DNA from: Polaribacter ponticola
GTDB lineage: Bacteria; Bacteroidota; Bacteroidia; Flavobacteriales; Flavobacteriaceae
Length of the DNA stretch: 64,000 nucleotides
Assembly: GCF_026191475.2 (NCBI RefSeq)
Contig: NZ_JAOSLC020000003.1
Span: 620,001 to 684,000, forward strand
Reading direction: 5' to 3'
Below, piece after piece: positions 30,904 to 41,368 of this stretch (positions within the stretch are counted from its first letter, which is position 1; each line of letters opens with the position of its first letter). Under the pieces are notes generated by a model. That model saw nothing but the letters and a program-made list of their open reading frames with translations. It made no database searches and was not told the origin of the DNA. The position numbers were made by a program, and so were the translations under genes.

Positions 30904-31730
30904 CTTCAAGTAAATATTATAAAATAGCCCTAGAAGAATTAAAAATATACCTAATAAAGTCCAAAGGTTATAAATTTCTCCAAACCAAGTTGCCCCTATT
31001 ATTATCATAAATACTACTTCTAAATACTTTAAAGGCGCAATAATACTAGTTTCTTGCGACTGGAATGCTTTTGTCATATACAATTGACCAACATAACCAA
31101 AAACTCCTAAACTTAAAAGAAGAATCCATTCAGTTAAATCAGGTGTTTTCCAGTTATTAATAGACATAAAACCACCAAACACAAAAGCCATTAACATAAA
31201 ATAATTTATAATAACTAAAGGGTTTTCTTTACTTCCCATTTTACGTATTATAACAAAAATTAAACCTAAAGTAATTGCTGAACAAAAAATAAGTGATAAA
31301 CCAATCGTATTAACATCAACACCAAATCCTTTTATTATTACAACACCAATAAATGCAATTGCAAAAAGTAACCATTGTATTGGTTTAATTTTTTCTTTTA
31401 GAAAAAACATAGCAAAAACTGCAGCAAAAATTGGAGAAGTATATCTTAAGGAAACTGCTGTTCCTACAGCTAAATAGTTTAAAGAATTAAAAAAACAAGT
31501 TATAGAAATTACACCAACAAAACCTCTTAGAAAAAGTAGCTTCTTATTATTTCCCCAAAAAGGAATTTTATATTTTAAAACTAAAGGTATTGTAAATGCT
31601 AAAGTACCTATAGATCTAAAAAAACTACCTGATACACATTAAAAATGGTTAGATACTTAACTACAGCATTCATAAGTGCAAATGCAATAACACTAAGAAT
31701 CATAAAAAAAATAGGCTTATTCTTCTTCAT
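30889..31730 (-). CDS. DMT-superfamily (EamA) permease (frameshifted)
   Basis: The restored product is 280 residues from the ATG at 31728-31730 (MKKNKPIFFMILSVIAFALM), with about ten hydrophobic helices in two EamA repeats. Landmarks include SLRYTSPIFAAVFAMFFLKE and IAPLKYLEVVFMIIIGATWF. The A run at 31618-31624 is one base short; adding one joins VYQVVFF with RSIGTLAFTI. The substrate is not predictable from the family. It lies between the amylase and the alginate genes and is probably not part of either. Confidence 0.85.
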
Positions 31731-31826
31731 TAAAATGTTTTTTAACTTCAAAACAAAATTAAAAATAAAAGTCGTTTTGTATACAACAAAACGACTTTTA
31801 TCAATTTAAATAAAAAATTTTATTTA

Positions 31827-32591
31827 TTAAATACCTAAAGCTTGTCCACCTCCTACTTGGATAGTTTCTGCTGTAATAAAAGCAGCATCTTTACTTGCTA
31901 AAAATGATACAACTCCAGCAACATCTTCTGGTTGACCTAATCTCCCTAACATAATGTTGTTTGCCCAAGAAGCAAATACTTCTGGTTTTGTTGCTTTTAT
32001 TTGTGCATGAAATGGCGTATCAATTGTTCCTGGTGATACCGCATTTACTCTAATGCTGTATTCTGCTAAATCTTTAGCTAAAGCTCTGGTTATTGCATGA
32101 ACCCCTGCTTTTGATGTTCCATAGATTCCTGCTCCTGGTCCTCCAGCATTCCAACCTGCATTAGATGTATAGTTAATGATAGAAGCATTATCACTTTTCT
32201 TTTAAAATGGAATCGCGGCTCTTGATGCAAAAAATGCCGAATCTAAGTTTAATGCCATTACAAATCTGTAAAATTCTGTAGTCATTTCTTCAAAACGAGA
32301 TCTTCCTCCCAATCCTCCTGCATTGTTTACAAGAACATCAATTTTACCATATTTCTCTCCAATCTTTGTTATGTTTTCTGTTACTGCTTCATCTTGAGTT
32401 ACATCAAATCCGTAATATTCTGCTGTAATTCCTTCTGCTGTTAATTCTGCAACTCGTGCTGCGCCAGCTTCATGATCTATACCATTTAAAATTACTGTAT
32501 ATCCGTCTTTTCCTAATCTCTTTGCTACTGCAAAACCTATTCCGCCTGTAGCTCCTGTTATAACAGCAACTTTTCCTTCTATTTTACTCAT
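31827..32591 (-). CDS. SDR-family reductase, probable DEHU reductase of the alginate pathway (in-frame stop)
   Basis: This short-chain dehydrogenase of 254 codons has the nucleotide motif TGATGGIGFAVAKR, the NNAGG motif, SINYTSN-type catalytic Ser and the YGTSKAGV Tyr-Lys pair. It ends near GGGQALGI. A TAA stop at 32202-32204 interrupts the frame after AAIPF, but both sides are in the same frame and together make a normal SDR. This could be a base error, a compound indel in the adjacent T4/A4/A4 runs, or a real nonsense mutation. Next to an MFS, a FadR-type regulator and alginate lyases, it probably reduces 4-deoxy-5-hexulose uronate to 2-keto-3-deoxygluconate. Confidence 0.8.
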
Positions 32592-32636
32592 CTTATTATT
32601 TTTATAACTCTTTATGTATTTTACTCTTCTTTATTC

Positions 32637-33910
32637 TTAAATATTTTTTCTTACGGGCTCTATCTTTCTAATCAATACAAAAATTGATAAAACACCTAGT
32701 AAAACTGATATTGTAATTGCAATAAATGCTGGTGTATAAGATCCGCCTCCGGTTATCTTTCCTATAAACCAGTTCATAATCATTGGAGATACTGCTGCAA
32801 CTGTTCCTGCTAGTCCTGCTAAAGTTCCTACAGATGGACCTCTAAATAAATCACTAGAAATCGTCTGAACATTACCAATAGCAAATTGAAATCCAAACAG
32901 TACTAGACCTGCTAAGTAAATAAAGGTCATAAAATTGTTTTCCCCTACAAACTGAACGATACTATAAATACTAACAACCCTCCTACTGAAATTGTAATCT
33001 TTCTTGCTGCATCTACTGATTTTGATTTCATAAGAAGTCCAGTAAACCAACCTCCAATAATACTTCCGGCTGCTGCCATTAAATAGGAAATCCACATTGT
33101 AGCTGCTATTTCTTCAAGACTTAATCCAAATGTTTTGTTTAAGTAAATTGGCATCCATCCTGCAAAAAACCACCAAATTGGCTCCATAAAAAACCTGCAT
33201 AATAAAACTCCCCAAGATTGTTTGTAGCTTAATATTTTTCCTACTGATAAACTTTTTGACTTTTCTTTTGAGACATCTTCTTCTTTATCAATTCTATCTG
33301 ATAAAATTAAATCTCTTTCTTCTTGCGTTACCCAAGGGTGCTTCTCTGGTGTAGATTTGTTTAAAAATAACCATGGAATAACCCATAAAACTCCTACTCC
33401 TCCTAATATAATATATGTAGTCTTCCAACCAAATTGTGTATATAAATAAACAATGATAAAAGGGGCAATTACATTACCTATTGATGCTCCTGAATTAAAA
33501 ATACCTTGGGCTGTAGCTCTCTCTTTTATAGGAAACCATTCGCCATTACTTTTAACCGCTCCTGGCCAATTACCAGCTTCTCCTAAACCTAATAATCCTC
33601 TTACAATAGATAATGATATTAATCCTTTGGTAAAGGCATGAAGTAATGAGGCTAAAGACCAAACAACTATAGAAACTGTAAACCCTAATCGTGTTCCTAT
33701 TTTATCATACAACTTCCCTGAAAGAAATTTTCCTGCTGCATAACAAGCCATAAATATATTTAACATAATAGCATAATCGGAATTATCCATCCCTAAATCT
33801 TTTCCCATCTCTGGCCACAACAATGCAAATGCGGTTCTATCTACATAATTTATTACCGTAGCGATAAATATCAACACGATAATCCACCATCTAAGTCCTT
33901 TTATTTTCAT
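32637..33910 (-). CDS. MFS transporter of the hexuronate/anion-cation symporter type (frameshifted)
   Basis: The restored product is 424 residues starting MKIKGLRWWIIVLIFIATVI, with the helix 1 signature NYVDRTAFALLWPEM, the loop GKLYDKIGTRLGF and RGLLGLGEAGNWPGAVKSNG, typical of the ACS (ExuT-like) family that carries hexuronates. The frame breaks near 32946-32960; one added base joins VSFSF to VGENNFMTFIYLAGL. I prefer the ATG at 33910 over the longer frame to 33967, because it sits at a normal distance from helix 1. The neighbours suggest uptake of the unsaturated uronate released from alginate. Confidence 0.87.
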
Positions 33911-34089
33911 TTTAAATTTTAGTTTTTTAACGTAGAATATTGCAATAACAATAGTTGTTATTGTCATTATTAAACTTATTTTAATAAAGTGAATGAAATT
34001 GCTAGAAAAGCAAAAAAATTACTTAATTATATATTAATGTAATTAGATAATAATATCTCTAAAAAAAGAATTATAACTTTTTTAAAAAA

Positions 34090-34791
34090 TTATATATTAT
34101 AACAATATTGGTATAAAGTTTTAAAATGAACTTTCATTTTTTCCTTTGCCAATTTTGGTTCTTGATTTAAAATTGCATCATAAATATCTTGATGCTCTTT
34201 TATACCTTCATGAGCTAAACCTTTATCGCAAACATGATATTTTTCGAAATTTGTAATTATTTCTGGAGTAATAATTAACATAAAAGTGTTCATAGTACTA
34301 TTTCCGCTTGCTTTTGCTATTGCAAGATGAAATAACAAATCTTCTTGAACTGCATCTTCACCATTTAAAACTTTACTTTTATAAGCTTCTAATGCTTTTT
34401 TTATTTCTATTAAATCTTCTTCAGTTCTTTGTATGGAAGCTAATCTCGCTGTTTTTAATTCTAATAAAATTCTAGTTTCTACTAAAGATTTAAAATCTGG
34501 TTCTTCTAATCTTAAAATATCTTCAATCATACCATTTAAGGCAATTACTCCAATATTTGCTACAAAAGTTCCACTTTGTGGTCTTGATTTTAATAATCCA
34601 TAAAACTCTAACTTACCAATAGCTTCTCGAACATTAGATCTACTTACTTCAAACTTCTCCGAAAGCATACGCTCTGAAGGTAACTTATCTCCAGGTTCTA
34701 AATTTTTATAATTAATAAGATCTCTAATTCCTTTAATTATTAAATTTTGAACTTGTTGATTTTCGTTTTTTGTAAGTACTTCTATCTTCAT
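34090..34791 (-). CDS. GntR-family (FadR/FCD subgroup) regulator, probable alginate-locus repressor
   Basis: The 233-residue product has an N-terminal winged helix (GDKLPSERMLSEKFEVSRSNVREAIGKLEF) and an all-helical FCD sensor domain with candidate metal ligands in DLLFHLAIAKASGN and AHEGIKEHQDIYDAI. It lies between the PL7 lyase and the MFS. FCD regulators often bind TnGTnnnACnA-like palindromes; two TTGGTTTACCAA copies lie in front of the PL6 gene. Sensing of an alginate-derived keto sugar acid is inferred from context. Confidence 0.9.
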   Translation of the reverse strand: MKIEVLTKNENQQVQNLIIKGIRDLINYKNLEPGDKLPSERMLSEKFEVSRSNVREAIGKLEFYGLLKSRPQSGTFVANIGVIALNGMIEDILRLEEPDFKSLVETRILLELKTARLASIQRTEEDLIEIKKALEAYKSKVLNGEDAVQEDLLFHLAIAKASGNSTMNTFMLIITPEIITNFEKYHVCDKGLAHEGIKEHQDIYDAILNQEPKLAKEKMKVHFKTLYQYCYNI

Positions 34792-34851
34792 AGTTTTATA
34801 AAATTAAGCTACTAATTCGTAAAATTATTATTCCGTTTAGGTATTAATAAT

Positions 34852-35778
34852 TTAATGAGATACTTCTAACTCATAAAATCTAACCTTAGAGAAAGATCCT
34901 TTATCTCGAGATTGAAAATAGTTACCAGCTTTAAAATAGTTTTCAAAAACATTCCATTTTCTAATATGAATACTTTCATAGACTTTATATTCGCTTTTAT
35001 TTAAAATAATAACCATTTTACCATCAGAAACTTTCACTTCTAAAGTAATTTTTCTAAAACCTACTTTTTCTTTAAAATTAAAACCTTTATCATTATTCCA
35101 AGCATCTTCATGTAAGATTTCTGGAATATTAGCCTCTAAGTTTTTAAGTGTTTTCGTTTTAACTCTAATTTTACCATTGTCCCAATATATTTTTAACATT
35201 GGGGTGCATTATTGTCATCTTCTCCTATTAAATCTCTTTGTTCATTGGTTAAACGTCCATGTATTTGCATAATAATAGTTCTATGATATTTTCCATCACT
35301 ATCTTTTGATGTTTTTTCCATAGCTATTTTACCTCTCATGTAAGCTCCATCTTTAAATGTCCAGTTTTTGTTATTATTTCCTGGCTCCATTTGTTCTCTT
35401 AACTCAGACCTTGTATACTTAGTATTTCTAGTTTTAGAGTTGGTAGGCATTGCATGAAAAACAATAGCACCTCTTGTAGAATCTATATACATGTAAGGTT
35501 TTGCAATTTCGTTATTAGCGAAATCAGATATTTGTGGAGGGCTAATTTCATAAGGTTTCCCTTTCTCATTAGCAACAGGTAAAGTAACTTTCCAATGACT
35601 TAAATCTATTTTTGGAAGTTTTACTTTCTTTCTTTTTTTCTTACGTTTTTTTTCTTTTTTTCTTCTCGATTTTAACTCCCGAATATGAAACGCCAATTGA
35701 CTTACTTTGACAAGTAGCGTTTACAGATAGAAATACTATTAATAAAGAAGTTAATAATTTTCTTTGGAAGTTTATCAT
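34852..35778 (-). CDS. PL7 alginate lyase, exported (two frameshifts)
   Basis: The restored product is 308 residues. A signal peptide (MINFQRKLLTSLLIVFLSVN, then ATCQ) is followed by a lysine-rich linker and a PL7 jelly-roll. All three PL7 motifs are present: RSELREQ, QIHG and YFKAGNYFQ. The I in QIH is usually linked to guluronate preference. Two indels break it: an A run at 35655-35661 has one base too many, and the G run at 35201-35204 is one short, turning NNAPP into a stop. The catalytic Gln/His and Tyr lie on opposite sides of that break, which supports one intact gene. It overlaps the PKD lipoprotein by one base. Confidence 0.88.
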
Positions 35779-36749
35779 TAATTTACAGCTTCAATAGTTA
35801 AAGAATCTACTTGAATTTCTTCATCACCATTATTAAAGATTGTATTGAAGTTTTGTACTTTAGAATCATTAGAAGTATCGTCTCCACCTACTCCTCTCAT
35901 GTATAACGCAACACTCGTGTTATTTCCAACATTAAAAGTATAAGTATAAGAATTATAGTTTTTGTCTCCTGGATGACTTAGTTCTTTAATATATAAATTA
36001 TTAGCTGCAGTTTCTACTTGTGCAACAGATGAATATCCATAACCATCTTGAGGCATTGAAATTGCATCTGGGTAATAAGTAGGTGTATAACCACTATCAT
36101 ACCCTGAACCTGCTAATATTCTTAACTCTAAGTTACTTGGAAAAGAACCTCCTGCAGATTCATCAAAACCAACAACAATAGTTATTTTATAATCAGCATT
36201 TGGAGTTACTTCAAATTCTTGATAAGTAGCATCTGGCTCATCATTATCAAACTTTACAACATTATCTGAACCTCCGTTTCCAGAAGTAGATTCTCCTTGA
36301 CTACCAATACTTTTATTAATCCAACCAGAACATGCACAATTAGAACCAGAAGATTTTGCTTGTTTAGTAAAATCTGTATTAATTAAAACTGGGTCTGCAA
36401 CAGCAGGAGCTGGTGGTTCTTCTACAGTTATCATTTGTGTAAATGTACTTTCTACGTCTAACCCATCTTTAGCAGTTAAAGAAACTGTCCAAGTTCCTTC
36501 TCCTGAATATGTATGTATTGGTTCAAAATCTGTTGATGAGTTTCCATCTCCAAAATCCCAAGAATAGCTTATAGCACTTGAAGACTGATTCGAAAAACTA
36601 TATGTTTTCCAGATATCTCCTGCACCTGCTCCTTGAGTTGCAGAAAAATTTGCTTGTGGTGGTGTTACATCTGGTAAAGATCCGGTTTCTGGTAGAACAT
36701 TATCTTCACAAGAAGAAAATGCAACCATAGAAACTAATACTAAAGAGTA
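35778..36749 (-). CDS. PKD-domain surface lipoprotein of the alginate locus, 5' end missing
   Basis: The visible part reads GYSLVLVSMVAFSSC, a lipoprotein signal lacking its start codon and basic N-terminus, then a PKD domain (about 25-105, with SYSWDFGDGNSS and TYSGEGTWTV). A C-terminal beta-sandwich of about 200 residues follows, with CACSGW and WDFGDG-type aromatic sites. Such lipoproteins are surface glycan-binding proteins in alginate loci. Upstream the frame runs straight into a truncated PL6 gene in another frame. A Met at 36728 could start translation but would leave almost no signal peptide. Confidence 0.75.
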   Translation of the reverse strand, partial: YSLVLVSMVAFSSCEDNVLPETGSLPDVTPPQANFSATQGAGAGDIWKTYSFSNQSSSAISYSWDFGDGNSSTDFEPIHTYSGEGTWTVSLTAKDGLDVESTFTQMITVEEPPAPAVADPVLINTDFTKQAKSSGSNCACSGWINKSIGSQGESTSGNGGSDNVVKFDNDEPDATYQEFEVTPNADYKITIVVGFDESAGGSFPSNLELRILAGSGYDSGYTPTYYPDAISMPQDGYGYSSVAQVETAANNLYIKELSHPGDKNYNSYTYTFNVGNNTSVALYMRGVGGDDTSNDSKVQNFNTIFNNGDEEIQVDSLTIEAVN

Positions 36750-37725
36750 TCCTATATTCTGGAGATTTAGGAATTCCGTTCATAATCGCAATCGGGCTTC
36801 TAAAATTCTTTCCTTTTATTTTGTAAAAAAGATTATTTGTTACCCAATGCCCCGTATTTATAATTCTTATTCCACCAAATTGGTCGTTAACTCCATCACC
36901 AATAAAATAATTACCATCTACAGTTACATAATTACCATGTCTTGTTACAACAGAACCTTCACTTTTATAAAAAACATTATTCTTAATAACATTAAAGTTC
37001 GTTTTACTAGAAATAATTTCTACCTCACCATTACACTCTTCAAACAAGTTATTTGCAATTGTAGTATTACTAGGAGACATAGAAGTAAAACTACTTCCTA
37101 ATTGTATTGTTTCTCCTCTTGCACCACCTTTTCTAGGTCTTGGTCCAAAATGGTTATTAATAATTTTGTGATAATTTCTAATGCTCTGATTTCCTTTTAA
37201 ATCTACTCTTACCGTTGGACCTCCATTGGTTTTACCTGCTATATAACAGTTTTTTAAAGTATTGTACTTTCCGTAAAACTGAACCCATAAATTATCTTGA
37301 TCTCTTTCTGCGTTATTATAATCTAAAATAACACAATTAGAAACAGTACTATTATTTGCAACTTTACTTTTACTTGTTCTAAATGCAATTACATTTTGAG
37401 TTGGAGAATGCCCGTTTCTAAAAAATAAACCGCTTACTTTTAAATAATTACCACTTATTTCTAAATTAGATTCTCCTTCAATAAAAACCTCTCCAGGAGT
37501 TTCTGCCATAATAGAAATAGGATTTTCTTTTGTTCCCTCTCCAATAAACTTAATTTTAAGATCTTTATAAATACCGTTTTTAAATACGATATTATCTCCA
37601 GGTTTGGCGTTATCAATTGCAATATTTAATTCATTTGCGTTTGATACAACAATATTATTAATATCATTTTCACATGAGAAAAAGACACCTGTAAGTAGTA
37701 ATAAAAATAAAATTTTAAGTTTCAT
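36706..37725 (-). pseudogene. PL6 alginate lyase, truncated at its 3' end
   Basis: The product starts MKLKILFLLLLTGVFFSCEN, a lipoprotein signal, and continues as a PL6 parallel beta-helix. Catalytic-type residues are present: Lys in EIISSKTN and Arg in VTRHGNYVTVDGNYF. After AIMNGIPKSPEYR (near 36752) homology to PL6 ends. The frame then reads through the signal-peptide region of the next lipoprotein in a wrong frame (ILFSISFYGCIFFL) to a stop at 36706. PL6 enzymes are usually longer, so about a hundred or more C-terminal residues are lost. Whether it still folds is doubtful. Confidence 0.8.
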
Positions 37726-37741
37726 AAATATGTATTTATAA

Positions 37742-37766
37742 TTGGTTTACCAAATTGGTTTACCAA
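37742..37766. promoter_or_regulatory. Tandem TTGGTTTACCAA palindromes upstream of the PL6 gene
   Basis: The 12-base sequence occurs at 37742-37753 and 37755-37766. Each copy pairs TTGGT with ACCAA around a TT centre, as expected for a dimeric GntR/FadR-family operator. They lie 17-41 bases before the PL6 ATG and are probably bound by the FCD regulator at 34090. No other exact copy was found in the alginate region. Confidence 0.65.
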
Positions 37767-37841
37767 GTGTAATGATTTTTAATTAATTTAGCTCTATAAA
37801 AAAAAGGAAAATATTACATTTACACTAAGATAAAAAAATTA

Positions 37842-38198
37842 ATGAATGTTATAGATTTAACAGGTAGATATCAAATTATTGGGTCAAACCAAGATAATAC
37901 AGAAAAAACTTACAAAGGAATACTTACTCTAACGTTAGACTTTAATAATAGAATTACTGCTAAATGGTTAATTAATAAAAATCAAGAACAAATAGGAAAA
38001 GGTTTTTTTAAAGACAATATATTGGTTATCAATTTTCAATATCAAGGAGATGAAAACAATATCTATAAAGGCGTAGTAGTTTATAGATGTATTAATAATG
38101 ATATATTAGATGGTTTTTGGTCTGAAGAATATGGAAATCCGTTATTTTTAGGTGAAGAACGATGTTTTAGAATTAAAGAAAATGAAACTATAAATTAA
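37842..38198 (+). CDS. Small hypothetical protein
   Basis: I do not recognise this family. The 118-residue product has no signal peptide or membrane segment. It is made of alternating short beta strands (GRYQIIGSN, TYKGILTLTLDF, ITAKWLINKN, ILVINFQY, YKGVVVYRCI, LDGFWSEEYG), suggesting a small beta barrel such as a lipocalin- or avidin-like fold. It is followed two bases later by a YchJ-like gene and probably cotranscribed. A TACATTTA sequence about 25 bases upstream resembles a -7 box. Confidence 0.7.
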   Translation: MNVIDLTGRYQIIGSNQDNTEKTYKGILTLTLDFNNRITAKWLINKNQEQIGKGFFKDNILVINFQYQGDENNIYKGVVVYRCINNDILDGFWSEEYGNPLFLGEERCFRIKENETIN

Positions 38199-38200
38199 AT

Positions 38201-38566
38201 ATGAAATGCCCTTGTAACCCAACAGAACTCTATAAAAACTGTTGCCAAAAAGCACATAAAAATATTTATAGTGTTTCTTCTGCTGAACAATTAATGAGAT
38301 CTAGATATAGTGCTTTTGTATTGGCAGATATTAAATACCTACATAAGAGTCATCATAGCTCTACAAGGCTCTCAAAAAAAGAATATAAGGAATTAGAAAA
38401 GTGGACTAAATCTGTAAAATGGATAAACTTAGAAATAGTAAATGCATCAGAAAAAAATGTAGCTTTTAAAGCTTATTTTATGGAAAACGGAGTAATTGAT
38501 ACAATTATTGAAGATTCAAATTTCTGCTTAGAAAATAATTATTGGGTGTATTTAAATGCAAAATAA
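38201..38566 (+). CDS. YchJ/UPF0225-like SEC-C motif protein
   Basis: The 121-residue product starts MKCPCNPTELYKNCCQKAH, a Cys-rich SEC-C-type zinc motif. The conserved block AEQLMRSRYSAFVLADIKYLHKSHH follows, then a small alpha+beta domain (NTF2-like) containing VKWINLEIV and YFMENGVI. This matches the YchJ family, whose function is not known. It lies two bases after the previous small gene. Confidence 0.85.
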   Translation: MKCPCNPTELYKNCCQKAHKNIYSVSSAEQLMRSRYSAFVLADIKYLHKSHHSSTRLSKKEYKELEKWTKSVKWINLEIVNASEKNVAFKAYFMENGVIDTIIEDSNFCLENNYWVYLNAK

Positions 38567-38674
38567 AATTTTTTAACACTAAAAAAAACACTTTTTAAGT
38601 ATGAGTAGTAAGTAACAACTAAAATTTTTAAAAGTTTTACTTACATTTGTTTTACTACAACTTTACCCTTATTT

Positions 38675-39325
38675 ATGAAACAAATTATTATTTTTTTATT
38701 ATTAATAATCGTATTATTAATTGGATACGGAAAATACAATCAATATAAAAGGTACAACACTTCTGAAGTTAATTACAAAACTGATAGAAAGATAGATTTA
38801 GAGTATCATAATAAAACCCTTTTACTAAATTATTACGAAGCAATTGAACGTGTAAATAATTTTACAAAACTACAATGGACTGCTAATAATATTGATGTAA
38901 GAACTCCTGAAAATGATGATATAGAAACAGTTAGTGCTATTGAAAAGTATTCTACTAAAATAGGAAAAGTTAAATATTACGAAGCAATTTTAGAAAATTC
39001 TTTAAATTTAAAAAAACAGGGGTTTACTAATAAAGAAATTCAATTTTTAGAAGAGAAAGGTATCGACTTAAAAACATTTAATAAGAAGAAAAAATTTGAA
39101 CAAATTAAAAATTTATACGATCCAAAGATAAATTTATATAAAGGAGAAAAAAATGCTATTATATTTGAAGTTCAAAAAAGATTAAATGAACTTGATTATT
39201 CTATAAAAGTTGATGGTGTTTATAGAATAGAAACCTTAAAAGCAATTAAAGATTTTGAACAAAAAAATAATCTTTTAGTAGACGGTTTTATAGATGCACT
39301 TACATTAGAACTGATGTTCAATTAG
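38675..39325 (+). CDS. Membrane-anchored protein with C-terminal peptidoglycan-binding domain
   Basis: The 216-residue product has an N-terminal membrane helix (IIIFLLLIIVLLIGYGKY), a charged helical middle part and a C-terminal PG_binding_1-type repeat. The repeat (IIFEVQKRLNELDYSIKVDG with TLKAIKDFEQKNNLLVDG) covers about residues 160-212. It may tether the envelope to peptidoglycan. It is the last plus-strand gene before the convergent menaquinone cluster. The function of the middle part is unknown. Confidence 0.75.
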   Translation: MKQIIIFLLLIIVLLIGYGKYNQYKRYNTSEVNYKTDRKIDLEYHNKTLLLNYYEAIERVNNFTKLQWTANNIDVRTPENDDIETVSAIEKYSTKIGKVKYYEAILENSLNLKKQGFTNKEIQFLEEKGIDLKTFNKKKKFEQIKNLYDPKINLYKGEKNAIIFEVQKRLNELDYSIKVDGVYRIETLKAIKDFEQKNNLLVDGFIDALTLELMFN

Positions 39326-39347
39326 ATTTTTTTAATTTAAAATGAAA

Positions 39348-40371
39348 TTAAATCCAATGTTTTCTTACGTTGAATTTTTTTGTCTCAGTTTCTAAAAAAT
39401 TATTTATAAAGTACGTTGCTTTCGGCACCTCAAACTTAGATAAATTAGATTTTTCATAATTAATATCTTGTTTTAAACCTTCAATTATTAAAATTAACTT
39501 TTCACCTAATTTTTTATCAGGAATTCCTGCTACAAAAAAACGTTTAGTAATAATTTTAGAAAGTTTATCTTCTATTTTTTCGGGATGTAATTTTATACCT
39601 CCAGAATTAATTACATTATCAAAACGACCTAACCATTCAAATTCTGTGTTAGAAATTAATTGAACAACATCATTTGTTTTTACTACTTCATCCGATACTT
39701 TAGAGGCTTTAATTACCAAACAATTTCTATCATCTATATAAATAGTTACATTTGGTAATGTTTGATAAAAACTAGGCTTGTAATCTATTTTATTAACATT
39801 TTTTACAGCTATATGTGTAATTGTCTCTGTCATACCATAAGTAGCAAGAACAGAAGTAGAAATATTTTTTACTTTATCTACTAGATCATTTGACATCACA
39901 CCACCACCAACAATTAATTTTTTAATTAAATGTATTTTAGAAAGTGAATTTTCTAACTGCAAAGGAACCATCGCAGAAAAATCATATTCTTTATCGATGT
40001 TTTTTAAAGGAAAAGAATTAGAAGTAACCACATCTAATTTCCACCCCAAAACAATAGCTCTAACTAACATTAATTTACCAGCAATATATTTGATTGGCAA
40101 ACATAATAAAGCAGTTGTATTCTCTTTTAAAAAAATAACTACCTGTAGCTTTAGCAGAATTAATTATAAATTCCTTTTTTAATAATATTGATTTTGGTTT
40201 TCCGGTAGAACCCGATGTTAACACAGATATATGGTTATCATTAGAAAACCAACTTTTTAAAAATTGATAAATTTCATCAGAAAAGTTCTTAGAAAAATCA
40301 AGAATTTCATCAACTGAAGAAAAAGATTTTCCGTTTAACTGAAAATTTCTATGATATTTATTCTGCTCCAA
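39348..40371 (-). CDS. menE: O-succinylbenzoate-CoA ligase (frameshifted)
   Basis: This AMP-forming ligase makes OSB-CoA in menaquinone synthesis. The restored product is 340 residues, the short form common in Bacteroidetes. It has the P-loop-like TSGSTGKPKSILLKK near residue 50, YGMTETITH (adenylate core) and the hinge GRFDNVINSGGIKLHPEKIE. The A run at 40129-40135 has one base too many; without it the frame reads GSYFLKENTTALLCLPIKYI. It overlaps the CPBP gene by 14 bases and is the last gene of a cluster with menC and menA. Confidence 0.9.
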
Positions 40372-41334
40372 TATCTTCTAATATTCTATAGTTTTCTGTT
40401 AAGTTAACCGGTTTATCTATTCTACCTGTTAATTTCTCTAACCAATTCGTCCATTTGTACTTTTTTGCAAATAACAATAACATTAAAGGATATAGAACCA
40501 AAACTGGCACAAACATTTCCCAAGTTACAGATGGCTCGGAAGTATCTACAAATAATGCATCAGTTTGAAAAACCATCCAATCTGTAGTTATTAAAAATGC
40601 AGCCAACATATTATTTGCTGCGTGTAAACCTAAAGCTATTTCCGTTCCTTCATCCATTAAAGTAGTAACTCCGTAAAAAAACCAGTTCCAATATAAAAAA
40701 CCATTGTAATATAACCTAGTTTTTCTACTTCTGGATTAGCACCATGTAACAAACCAAAACAAACTGAAGTAATAATTAAAGGAATCCATCTGTTTTTAGC
40801 TAATACTCCAATACCTTGCATAAAATAGCCTCTAAATAACAATTCTTCTAAACTTGTTTGTAAAGGAATTATTAAAACTGAAATAGTAACTAAAATAAAA
40901 AATGGTTTTGCATTAAAATTAAATGTATAATCTTCTGGGGCTAATAAAATACCTAAAAAAGAAAGAATAACTACAAGAGTACCCCAACTTAAAAAACCAA
41001 ACCAAAAACGTTTCCAATCAATTTTTCTTCTACTAGTTACAATAGAATTTATTGCTCTTTTATGAACATATTTAATTCCGATTAGTAAAAAAGCTAAACC
41101 TACAGCAAACATAAAGAGCATTAAAAACAAAAATAAATTTTTGTTAATTCCTAAACTCATAAAATTATCTTCTGCCGCTTTTGCAAATTCTGTTAAATTT
41201 TCTGAGTAAGCAGCTGCAGCCATAATTAATGGAATTGCTCCAATAATTTGCCAACCAATAAAAACTAAAACAATAGTTAATACCCAATGATACCACTCAT
41301 TATTTCCTTTAAACGCTTGTTGTATATAATTCAT
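40358..41334 (-). CDS. CPBP-family intramembrane metalloprotease (frameshifted)
   Basis: The restored product is 325 residues with about eight hydrophobic helices. It carries the CPBP/Abi motifs: LEELLFRGYFMQG (EExxxR), FGLLHGANP (the first His) and LGLHAANNML (the second H/N motif). The A run at 40675-40681 is one base short; adding one gives GTGFFYGVTTLMDEGTEIA. It sits between menC and menE. Family members process prenylated or other membrane proteins, or act in stress and immunity, and its substrate here is unknown. Confidence 0.88.
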
Positions 41335-41368
41335 TTTTATAAAATGTGATTCTGAAAAAAAATCAGGA

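Noticed and set aside
41340..41368. Possible hairpin (GATTCTGA ... TCAGGATTA) between CPBP and menC
   Set aside because: The pairing is short and interrupted and the genes look cotranscribed, so I do not call a terminator.
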